The position numbers and the translations under genes are program-made. Below are positions 51,786 through 61,182 of a DNA stretch of 64,000 nucleotides, in pieces. The DNA lies in contig JAEMBT020000005.1 of assembly GCA_018873245.2 (NCBI GenBank), positions 6,620,001 to 6,684,000 on the forward strand, given 5' to 3'. Source of the stretch: Archegozetes longisetosus. Its lineage: Eukaryota; Arthropoda; Arachnida; Sarcoptiformes; Trhypochthoniidae. The notes under the pieces are model-generated. The model worked only from the letters and a program-made list of their open reading frames with translations, ran no database searches and was not told the DNA's origin. The first letter of the stretch is position 1, and each line of letters opens with the position of its first letter.

Positions 51786-52750
51786 AATATTCTTTATCTG
51801 TAGATAAAACTAATCACTTTCAAACAGTTAGATTAACATTGAGACAGCCCTATTTGACCAAATGATCTTAAATCCAACCATAAATGACTGCTAAATAGTT
51901 CAAAGCCGAGAACCTCTGCATCAAACCAGTCATATCTGGTTCGAACAAAATTCTTAGATTTCAGCTTAAGTTTGTCAGAGGGAGAGGAGAGCCTCAAACT
52001 GGATCTCCCTTTATGGGCAACTTTCTTGTCTTACTCTTTGAACCACTCATAGAATCGAGTATTTGATTTATTGAATAGTTATTCCAACTGATAGTTACTT
52101 GTTGGATAGACCCAACTAATCGCTAATTATAACTAAAACTACTCTTACACTGATTTGCATTTAGCTTTAGCTCATATGCAAAATCAAAATGCAAAAAATG
52201 AAAGGACAGGTATAGATTGAGCTTGTTGACAACATCGACAGAATACTTATTGGCGACTAACCCTAGCATATCTATTGATTATGCTACTAATAATAGAATC
52301 TAATCAAAAGTAGAAATTTAAAGATCTCAATCTACATAAAGTTCGCCTTGAAAAGCGAAACTAAAGCTTGTTTTAATTAATCTGTATAGTCTGTTTAATT
52401 GACTGATGTTTGGTTAATTAGATGAACTAATTTGTATTATTTGTTTGATTAGGGGCTTGTTCAAGTTCCCCGTATAATAGTTGAAGCGTATTTCTTTGAA
52501 GCCCGTAAGTGTCAGGGAGGACCTCCTTGGGAAAGCTGAGATCATTAGTCGCTGATTTACAGTCACTATAGTTAACCGGTAAGTCGTTCACTCCTTTCAT
52601 TGCTATCTCAGTCATTACTAACGCCTATGTTATTCCTTACTCCTGTCTAGACGCTTGCGATATTTCCTGGACTTCGTTTTGATTCGTTTTTAGCCCTACT
52701 ACAAACTACTCTTTTATAACTTTTCTTCCTATAACTTCTATTCTTCAAAA

Positions 52751-54276
52751 ATGAAAACTTCGGTGTTGGAAAAGCTTTTTGGCCAAAATATAACAGTGGA
52801 CGACATTGTTCGCGACACGATCATTAATGGAGAAAGTGAAGATGCGTTTTACGTGGTGGATATCCAAGATATTCTCCGAAAGCACAAGAACTGGTTGCTT
52901 AAGATGCCACGAGTGCAACCCTTCTATGCTGTCAAGTGCAATAGTACTCCAATTGTACTCGAAATTCTATCGTCACTTGGAATTGGGTTCGATTGCGCCT
53001 CAAAAGTATGTTCACTTCTATCCCTTGTCGTTTGACTCTATCATTCATTGACTGCTTGCTATTTAGGCTGAAATCGACTCAGTTCTAAGTCTTGGCGTCT
53101 CCCCAAACAATATAATTTATGCGAATCCGTGCAAAACCAAATCATTCATTCAGCACGCAGCAAATGTTGGGGTCGATGTCATGACTTTTGATAACGAATT
53201 GGAACTCTACAAAGTGAGACAATTCCATCCGAATGCTCGAATGGTTCTTCGCATCAAAGTAGATGACAGTCATTCTGTCTGCCGCTTGGGTCTTAAATTT
53301 GGAGCTGATATCGAAAGAGTTCCCCATTTGCTGCAAGTTGCCAAAAATATTGGCGTTAATGTTATTGGATGTAGTTTCCATGTTGGCAGCGGTTGCGAGA
53401 ATGCAGACTCTTATACAGATGCTCTAACTAATGCTAAATATGTGTTTGAATTGGGTCGTCAGCTCGGATTCGATATGACTCTTCTTGATATCGGTATATT
53501 TTAAGAGTATGAGTAACTTAGGCTTTGTGCTCAATTCTATGTTTGTTCCTAAAGGAGGGGGTTTTCCCGGAACTTCGAATCCAAAAGTCACCTTTGACGA
53601 GACCGCCAGAGCTGTTAACGAAGCTCTTGACATCCACTTTCCGGCAACTGACGAATTCGGAAATGCCAGTAATATTACTATCATTGCAGAACCAGGACGT
53701 TATTATGTAAGTTTTAGTTATTTCCTAAAATTCGAGTCTTAACTAACTTGGTTTATTTGATGATAGGTTGCTTCTGCTTTCACTTTGGCAACTAATATAA
53801 TAGCTAAAAGAGCTGTTCCGATGGAAGACCAACAATTAGCAATGATGTACTATCTAAACGATGGTGTTTATGGCTCATTCAATTGTACCATTTTCGATCA
53901 TTGGGAAGTCGAACCGATCCCTTTCCCCATCCATGAGAACTTGGAATTACGTAATAATCATTTGACCACAATTTGGGGCCCAACTTGCGACAGCATGGAC
54001 TGCATTAAGCGCGATGTGCTTCTGCCTGAATTGCATATAGGAGAATGGGTTGTGTTTAGAGAAATGGGAGCTTACACCATAGCTGCCGGTTCGTCATTCA
54101 ATGGATTTAAATTACCAGCACTTCAATATCATGTTCCCAGTTATACTTTGGAAATGCTTCAAAAGCTACCAAACTGGGCTCGTATTTCGCAAATCTTGGA
54201 TATTCACGAAGAAGAAACCGCTTCAATGGATGCCTTTGATGTGGACCATTGTCTCGAAATAATCCCAGTTCACTAA
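52751..54276 (+). CDS. Odc1: Ornithine decarboxylase
   Basis: Four coding exons: 52751-53005, 53067-53493, 53555-53706, 53767-54276; 447 aa (human 461). ODC makes putrescine from ornithine, the first committed step of polyamine synthesis, as a PLP-dependent homodimer. PLP Lys62 in PFYAVKCN, FHVGSGC (His stacking on PLP), the phosphate loop DIGGGFPG, AEPGRYY, NDGVYGSFNC with the substrate Asp310, catalytic Cys352 in WGPTCDSMD, and GAYTIAAGSSFNGF with the PLP Tyr are all in place, so it is an active decarboxylase, not an antizyme inhibitor. Introns are 48-61 bp. A likely 5' UTR intron (52579-52693) and a pyrimidine-rich leader precede the ATG. The ATG opens directly onto the family N-terminus (VLEKLF.....DDIV). 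Confidence 0.96.
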
Positions 54277-56949
54277 TTACTTTTATTGGTTTATATTTGC
54301 CAAACATTCCATTTCAACTAATCGACAATGACTTTATTACTGCTTTTGATTTTTCTTTTTTTTTAATTATTGTTTTGCTCATGTAATTTATAGAACCAAA
54401 GAGAGCTTACCATTTAGTTAATTATGTTACTTAAATAGAATAACTCATCAGTTATTCTCTTATGAGCTTTGATTAGTTCGAAATGCTTTCAGTCTTAGTC
54501 CAGGGAATATTTAGTATTTGTATATTAATTATTATTATTATGGGAGATAAGTCTTAAATGCCAAATTTTTTACACATATATTGAGATGGTCTCCCATAAT
54601 TGACTATTATTTGCAAGTGTTGTCGTTAATTATGTGCTGTATCTCATTTATTATGTATTTATCGTTTATAAACTTATTCAACTTATATTATCTTATAGTA
54701 TATTAATAAATGTTTTCTAATCATTCAAACCAATTGTTTTCATTATCTCGTTTCACACATTGGTTTAATAATTGAGCTTTAAATACAAAATTGAAATGAG
54801 TAGATGACAAACTTAGAAACAATTTGAGTTGTGAATAGCATTCGAACTGACATTTGAACGATCTGAAATAGATTTGACTAGTGAAGAACATGCGCGCTGT
54901 ATATGTAATCTTTCAAATGATTACGAAAATATCTCCAAATATGAAAGGCAGTTTATTTGAACCAAAGGGCGGCTCTGACATTATTAGGATTTATTGACAC
55001 CGCAAAAATAGTTATAAACTTGTCCACATATGTAACAAAAGTTTTCATTCGAAGAGCAGTTCTGATACAGTCGGATATGGTGAACTCCGGTTATAATGAA
55101 CTGATTTTCAATGTAACTGTCCGTAACTGTAACACAATTTTATTTTCACAACTTTTCGTTCCTAAGGGACACTTTAGACGTAAAAGCCTTGTGGCTTTAA
55201 CTCAAACCAGTGAAAGGCAAGATCAGAGCATAATCTATATAATAGAATTCTTAAATACTCTTTCTGTGTGACCAATCAAAAACTTTCTTCGTGGTCATCA
55301 CAAAGAAATCAGACTAATTTCAACGTTTTCGGTTTGATTCATAGAGTTGATCAAAGTGTTTATTAAACTAAAAAATTCCCTACTATTCTATTTTTCAGTC
55401 TCGTGAATGCGCCACTTAATTGAAATATAATACAATTTAAATAAAGTACTAAACTAGAAAAAGGGATTCAATTTATACGAGAACTCACACACAGGACAAA
55501 CAACAGCGTTAAGTAAAATAGAGTTAAGTTTTTTTAATTGAGAGAGAGAGAGATTGAAACTGAGAAATCTCTATTTAAAGAACTATTTATTTGTTGAATA
55601 AAATTTTAAATTGTATTTTACAATTTTTTAAAGATCTTCATTTTTTATGAACCCTAAACGGGTTTTGCCCATATTTCTAGCTAGTATGAAAAAAATAAAT
55701 GCTAGGATTCTCATAAATTATAATGAATATTTTTCAATGCTCTAATTATGAGTTATTGCTCAACTATATTAATATCTCTCATTGAGTCCCGTATAGCATA
55801 ACACAGATATAGTATCTATAAAATAGACATAGGAGTTACCCAGCAGTTCAAGAATTACTGTAGTTTTGGAGTTGCAGCTCAGACAACCAATAGATTTAAA
55901 GTTAGATTCAAAATATAGTTAATTAAATGCGGTAAGTGTGAATAATTTATTCAAGTAATCGTTTTAGATACAAATTATGGGTTGAAAAGTTGATAAAAAA
56001 AATACTTCATTAACAAATTTACAACACAAAAAAGAAATTTTTTCAAATTACACTTGAAAATCGACAAATGCATTGATACACATTTTTCAATTTTGAATAC
56101 TTTTACGTTTTAGATTATTTTTGTACGGTATTCAGAAATAATGAACCCAACCTAAATAGGATAACCCAAACTATAGTATAAATTGAAGAATGTAGATGAT
56201 ATAGAAAAAAATACATTTCATCTTATACATAAATTCTTGAATTAGGAATATAAGGTAATGTAGTTAGGATATAGGAGTTAGAAAATAGAATAATCTTTGA
56301 ACATTATTTTATTTAAGAAAATTTTACTTATGATATTGCTCTTATTTCGAGAATTACCGTAATGTAGACTACTGGAAAATAATAAAAGTCAAATCAGAAT
56401 TTGTAACTCTGTTATTCTTGACATTCTTTAACAGAATGTTCTTTTTATCATTGGTTGCAATCGCTTATTCGTTAATTTAAATGAATTATACAAGTCTGAT
56501 TTTAATTGTCTATTGTGGATTTAACCAAATTTTAATTCATCATAAAGATATCAATATATCATGGGAGACAGAACTAAATGGTGTACTGGAAAAATTTAAT
56601 AGAAAATAAACTGTATGTCAGCATTTGACAACAATTTACCAAGATATTCTGAAAGATTAGATTTCACCAAATTATGCATTTTTAAAAATGACAACTTTTT
56701 ATGGGATAATCTGTTAATTAAATAAATTAATGTATTTTGCATTGAAAATACATTGAGTAATAATGGAAAAAACGTAACATAATACATGCAATACAACGTT
56801 TACGTTTCGTTTGCTTACAAATTGGTTGAATTTGTTTAATTGGTTAACAATTTAGTAAACATTTTATTAGTTTAATTACAGAACGATTAATATGCCATTA
56901 AGTGTTGAAGAGCGTGAACTAAAGTTCTTTAAAGTTTAGGAACTTTAAA
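54277..56949. other. ODC 3' flank and repeat-rich gene-free stretch
   Basis: Contains the ODC 3' UTR, copy 1 of a 390-bp duplicated segment (54,538-54,925) and AT-rich sequence. An open frame at 54,957-55,271 has no recognisable motif and starts just past the duplicated segment; it is not called. A short GA run lies at 55,540-55,552. Confidence 0.5.
54538..54925 (+). repeat. Duplicated segment behind ODC, copy 1
   Basis: Aligns along its length, in the same orientation, with 60,153-60,564. Shared text includes ATGCCAAATTTTTTACA, AATTGACTATTATTTGCAAG, TTTATCGTTTATAAACTTAT, AATAAATGTTTTCTAATC and GCAATCTTTCAAAT / GTAATCTTTCAAAT. It starts with a short inverted pair (ATGGGAGA...TCTCCCAT) and includes a candidate poly(A) signal (AATAAA near 54,707). 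Either a repeat element lies in the ODC 3' UTR or the ODC flank was copied downstream. Confidence 0.85.
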
Positions 56950-57385
56950 CTCTCACAACTATTTATTACTTTTCAGAAGATAAATAAAAATGATTTGAAT
57001 GACAAATGATTTGAGACCTTTTAATTAGTATTAGTGTAATAATCGGCTTTTGTTGGAGTACTCGATTGGTAAGGAGTATATTTTGTTGGTGTACTCGATT
57101 GGTAAAGAGTATGTTTTGTTTTATTTGCCATCATTTCAATGTTGAGAATCCGAAAAAACTTTTTAGAGAATTTCCATTTAATCATTGTAAACGTACCCCA
57201 CAAACAATTAACTGTATTTCTAAGTATGAAGACTCAGAAAACAGCAATTTCTAATTGAATTTGCAAAATATCATTGTAACAGAAAGATAGCTTTGTTAAA
57301 ATTGTGACGCAATTAAATTCATTTGAGACAAAAAAGACTTTGGTCTCCCCAACTCAAAAATCATGGTTACGACAGTGTTAGGCGA
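56950..57385 (+). mobile_element. Deletion derivative of the hAT/ZMYM1-like relic
   Basis: Its left part (56,950-57,245) aligns with 58,540-58,785 (shared: CTCACAACTA, AAATGATTTGA, GTACTCGATT, TTTAATCATTGTAAACGT). Its right part (57,249-57,380) aligns with 60,036-60,150 (shared: AATTTGCAAAA, GAATTCATTTG / AAATTCATTTG, TGGTTAC). The two parts are joined directly here but 1.2 kb apart in the longer copy, so this is best read as an internally deleted copy of the same element. Confidence 0.65.
57055..57120 (+). repeat. Tandem duplication, 33-bp unit x 2
   Basis: GGAGTACTCGATTGGTAAGG... and GGTGTACTCGATTGGTAAAG... follow one another with three mismatches in 33 bp. The related copy near 58,633 has the unit only once. 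Confidence 0.85.
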
Positions 57386-58038
57386 CAATATGTATTTGAT
57401 TCACAAGAGAATGAGATAGAAATGGAGAATAAAACGGTTATACCCCGATTGGTAGAAATCCACTTTATAGACATTTTACTTCATAGACATCCGATTGATA
57501 GACACTTGATTAGAGAGACATTTTTAAGCTATTCAAAATAATTTTTTAAAATTATTTGCACATCTGAGACTTTTAAAATAATTGTATATTAATTAAGCTG
57601 AAAGTCAAGTGCATAGAATCTCATATCCGCTAATCCATTAATCTTACAATCTTATGATAATTAAGATGTTAAACACGCGCGAAGTGCAAGCCCATTCAAC
57701 TATTTTTCAAGTGAATGAAATATGATTTTTATTTTGGGTCTATTCAGCTCAATATATTAATTTGTTATTTAATTAGAATATTTCTGCATATCTATATTTG
57801 AATTTTATTAATTGGTTAGAGTTTGTGTAATCTATCTGAAAACTGCGTCTGAATTAAGTTTCATTGAGTCAAATAAAGGGGAAAATGATCATTTTTCAAA
57901 ATTAGATTCAATTAGATTGTTTAGAATTAACATCAACAATCTCCTCAATAATCAGAATTTTCATTAGCGAATAATTAGTCTATGAAATGAAATTTCTATC
58001 AGTCGGATGTCTATAAACTGGGAAGACGCCGAATAAAA
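57386..58038. other. Gene-free AT-rich stretch with short ATAGACA repeats
   Basis: Between the deletion derivative and repeat copy 2. Contains a run of short, imperfect ATAGACAT/GATAGACAC units (57,465-57,530) with one more in inverse orientation at about 57,998-58,014. No coding evidence. Confidence 0.45.
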
Positions 58039-58337
58039 CAAATATAAACGATTGAATACCTGATGAGAGATATTCCACCCTAGAATTTTCGCTTTAATCG
58101 ACGTAGCGATGAAAATTTAAGATTCAATTGAGAGCAATTCAGAGCCAGGGCTGCAATTATCATTGAACCTGTGCTTGATATCTAGGTGTTATTCTCAACT
58201 AACAAAACTAATGTGCTTCTGCGGAGAACCTTATCCCATTTATATACCATAAGACCGTTCACTAATTAGGTGACGTTTTGCTGGATTTGAGTCACTAGTC
58301 GTGCATCACTGGGTTATAGATGGAAGTGGGCAAAGCT
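58039..58337 (-). repeat. Dispersed ~300-bp repeat, copy 2 (inverted)
   Basis: Reverse-complement copy of 51,016-51,312; see that entry. The minus strand reads the TATA-like GGTATATAAATGGG followed by CTCCGCAGAA. Similarity ends sharply at CAAATATAAACG on one side and GGGCAAAGCT on the other, which sets the ends of the unit to within a few bases. Confidence 0.85.
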
Positions 58338-59222
58338 ATACAGTCGGACAAAAAGTATACGTCAAAATGTGCGCTTAAAAACAATAAATGCCAATTAGAG
58401 ATGAACCAAATAAGGCAAGGATTGAATAAATAGTAAAGTGATATATATTCATGAGTTTTGTTCTTATAATGAGTCGTAAAATCCGAAACTTATTGCAGTT
58501 CTAACTTTAATTTCATCAATGAACTAACAAATTTGATTCTCTCTCACAACTAATTACTTTACTTTTCCGAAGACAAACAAAAAATGATTTGAGATCTTTT
58601 AGTAAGTATTAGAATAATAATCGGTTTTGGCTAGAGTACTCGATTAATAGTGTATTTTGTTTGTTTGCGATCATTTCAATACTGAGAACTAGGAAAAGCT
58701 TTCTACAGAATTTCGATTTAATCATTGTAAACGTGCCCGAGAAAGAAATTAAATGTATTTCTATATGTGAAAATCAAAAACTCAGAATTACTTTATTCAA
58801 ATATGAATTATTTATTAAGACAACTAAAGAATCATCATTTGTTGAAATAATCGATAAAAATAGAGTGAAATCAATAGAACAAATAGAAATCATATTAAAG
58901 CAATTGCAAAATTATATTGAATATAGCCGTAAATGAATCTGCATTAAGAGGTGACGGCGAAACACTAGTCTTCACATGAAAGCAACTTTTTATTATGGTT
59001 GAGGACAATTGCAGAACACGATAAGGTTATAAAGTCTAAGCTAGATTCTGACCCATCTAATGTTATATATATATACGTTACCTAAGATTGAAATGAAATA
59101 ATTGAAGTTTTGAATTCAATTGTTCAAAATAAAATCCCTAATGAAGGAAAAGATGTGCAATACTTCACATTAATCGCTGACGGGACAAGAGATCTCACTA
59201 AACAAGAGCTAAACTTTTATAA

Positions 59223-59266
59223 CTAATAAAGTATTAAAGTTAAATCATTAATTAATACTTTATTAG
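59223..59266. repeat. Perfect 15-bp hairpin
   Basis: CTAATAAAGTATTAA (59,223-59,237) and TTAATACTTTATTAG (59,252-59,266) are exact reverse complements with a 14-nt loop. Confidence 0.9.
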
Positions 59267-59282
59267 CTATAATCATTTAAAT

Positions 59283-59399
59283 AATCAAAAGTTCACTTCA
59301 TTTAAATAAAATGTTCAATCTAAATCAGATACTTTTTTGAACAAGGCTTTTAGCTGATTTAGATTGAGGACTTTGTTAAAATGAAGTGAACTTTTGATT
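59283..59399. repeat. Long hairpin with ~47-bp arms
   Basis: AATCAAAAGTTCACTTCATT...CAATCTAAATCAG (59,283-59,328) pairs with CTGATTTAGATTG...AATGAAGTGAACTTTTGATT (59,354-59,399). The first 20 bases of each arm match exactly; the loop is about 25 nt. Part of it (AAATCAGATACTTTTTTGA) recurs as AAATCGGATACCTTTTTTGA at 59,686. Confidence 0.9.
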
Positions 59400-60152
59400 T
59401 TTTAAAAGTTAAAAACTGATAACAATATAATGAAGTTTTAAATCCTTATATTCGATTAAAGATCATTTCTTTTAGATGAGCGCCATTTGAACCGATGAAT
59501 CTCTTGATGCGTTTGATGAAATCCTCTATGACTCTAACCATAGCTTTTTTTATTAATTTAAATTTTGTTTGCTTTTAACTAGATATTTAAATATAAAATG
59601 TACCTAACTTAAACCTGACTATATAGACTATTGATTGGCATTTATTAATGATTTAACTTAACATTTTATTAGTTATAAGAGCTTTAAATCGGATACCTTT
59701 TTTGATCAAGGTTATATAAATCAGAGACTTGACAGTAAAATGACACGTTTTTGGTTGGCAATAGGCGCCTGTTCATCCTAAATCTAAGTTATTTATGATC
59801 TTTGGCGTGATCACACCACTAGCCACTCATTTATAGCTTAAATTTAGGTAATTTCAAACAAAATTGTGAAACAGTAAAATATTTTTCAAACACATGGAAC
59901 ACACTTTCAGTCTTTATGAAAAGCTTAACAATTTTTATCATTCTAATTATGACTTATTAAAGTTTGTAAAAATATGTGTAAATGCTTATTGTGAAAGGAG
60001 TTTCTCTAATTTAAATTCAGATCAGTTTGTAATTAAATTTGCAAAAAATCATAGTAATAGAAAAATAACTTAGTTGTGAATTTTGATACAATTGAATTCA
60101 TTTGTGAAAAAAGTTTTTTGGCCCCCAACCCAATAATTCTGGTTACTGCAGT

Positions 60153-60564
60153 CATGGCAGATAAGTCCTAATGCCAAATTTTTTACATTTATATTGAGAT
60201 GGACTCCCATAATTGACTATTATTTGCAAGTGTTGTCGTTAATTTTGTGCTGCATTTCATTTATTACGTATTTATCGTTTATAAACTTATTACTCAACTT
60301 ATATTATCTTACAATATACTAATAAATGTTTTCTAATCATTCACATAAATTTATTCAATAATTGGACTTTCAAAACAAAACAGAGTGAGATACTGAGTTA
60401 GAAACAAAACTGAGAAACAATTTCGGTTCTGAATGCCACTCAAAATGACTGAGAATCAGATGACAAATTGTGACTGAAGTTCAGTTCTAGATGCCGTTCA
60501 AACTGAGATAGATTCAAGTAATGAAAAACGTGCACTTTGTATGTGCAATCTTTCAAATTAATTA
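60153..60564 (+). repeat. Duplicated segment, copy 2 (resembles the ODC 3' flank)
   Basis: Second copy of 54,538-54,925 in the same orientation. Similarity begins at ATGG(G/C)AGATAAGTC and ends at AATCTTTCAAAT on both copies. The copy starts exactly where the hAT relic ends, and no ODC coding sequence precedes it. Confidence 0.85.
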
Positions 60565-60731
60565 GCAGAATCTGACTGAAAAGTTGGACAAGTTCAGCTG
60601 TTTTTTGTTCAACTGAGATCTTGTTACTCGATCATAGCATTGTTTATCTATTATCTTATTTTCATATACTTTAAACACTCTCTTCGATTAACACGAGAAA
60701 CTTGAGTTTGTGATAAATAAATGTCTGGCTG

Positions 60732-61173
60732 GGTTTACTTCCGATTGACCAACAAATGAAAGACCAAAAACCAAAAGCACAACAAGAAAAGCCCAACAAA
60801 TAAAAGACCAACAAATAAATGACCAACAAATCAAATCTCTTAATTTATCAAATAATTAAATAAACATCTGTTTTCAGATTATTGAACGAGTCACATTTAT
60901 AAGATGTTTTATAGATTTCAAAAAAGGGCGTTCAAATTTTGAATTTTCTCAAAACTTTTTATTAGTAATGCACTGATATTTACTCTTATTTTCCAATAAT
61001 CAAATTTGTTGTCTAATTTTAACTATAGAAAAAACATTACTTAAGCATTGCTTAAATGAACTGCTATTCAATAATAACCTTAGCATAAATTTGTTGGGCA
61101 TTTATTTATTGGGCTTATTTTGTTGGGCTTTTAGTTTTTGGTTTTTTATTTGTTGGTCAATCGGGAGGACACC
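60732..61173. mobile_element. Foldback / MULE-like element with 9-bp target duplication
   Basis: The 442-bp element is flanked by GTCTGGCTG on both sides (60,723-60,731 and 61,174-61,182). Its ends GGTTTACTTCCGATTGACC and GGTCAATCGGGAGGACACC are inverted repeats; the arms run about 90 bp and are built of repeated CCAACAAAT(A/G)AAAG-type units (left) and TTTGTTGGGC units (right). The centre is AT-rich without coding capacity. A 9-bp duplication and long internally repetitive arms fit Mutator-like (MULE) or Foldback elements. Confidence 0.88.
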
Positions 61174-61182
61174 GTCTGGCTG

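Larger units (their letters stand above)
48359..52750. other. 4.4-kb spacer between the kinase and ODC
   Basis: No gene recognised. It holds one copy of the 300-bp dispersed repeat (51,016-51,312), a TA-rich microsatellite (51,710-51,785), a small inverted pair AACCAG..CTGGTT near 51,925-51,942 and, at the right end, the probable 5' UTR of ODC with a non-coding intron (donor CCG|GTAAGT at 52,579, acceptor TTTTTAG ending at 52,693). Confidence 0.5.
59211..59690. mobile_element. Inverted-repeat element inside the hAT relic
   Basis: Left end (59,211-59,256) TTATAACTAATAAAG...GTTAAATCATTAAT and right end (59,646-59,690) ATTAATGATTTAAC...TTTTATTAGTTATAAG are reverse complements over about 42 bp. 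It lies where the transposase relic breaks off after TKQEL, so it probably inserted there. Two further hairpins lie inside (next entries). Confidence 0.65.
58540..60160 (+). pseudogene. Decayed hAT transposon, ZMYM1-like transposase relic
   Basis: Fragments in ZMYM1/hAT order survive on the plus strand. They are NESALRGDGE (about 58,934), LRTIAEHDKVIKSKL (about 59,000), NEIIEVLNSIVQNKI then YFTLIADGTRDLTKQEL (59,090-59,215), and SNYDLLKFVKICVNAYCERSFSNL (59,935-60,015). The third carries the first catalytic Asp region (family ADETTD). The last is the C-terminal dimerisation signature (...SCERSFS.L). Stops and frame changes separate them, and a roughly 475-bp inverted-repeat element interrupts the middle. 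The 91-codon open frame at 58,661-58,936 may be its 5' part. Confidence 0.7.

Noticed and set aside
52427-52615. 62-codon frame on the minus strand upstream of ODC
   Set aside because: It overlaps the proposed ODC 5' UTR exon and donor, has no family motif and no splice context of its own.
54957-55271. 104-codon frame after the ODC flank duplication
   Set aside because: No recognisable domain, no clear start context, and the surrounding sequence is repeat-derived.
57323-57541. 72-codon frame right of the hAT derivative
   Set aside because: It starts inside the transposon end and runs through short ATAGACA repeats, so it is a by-product of repeats.
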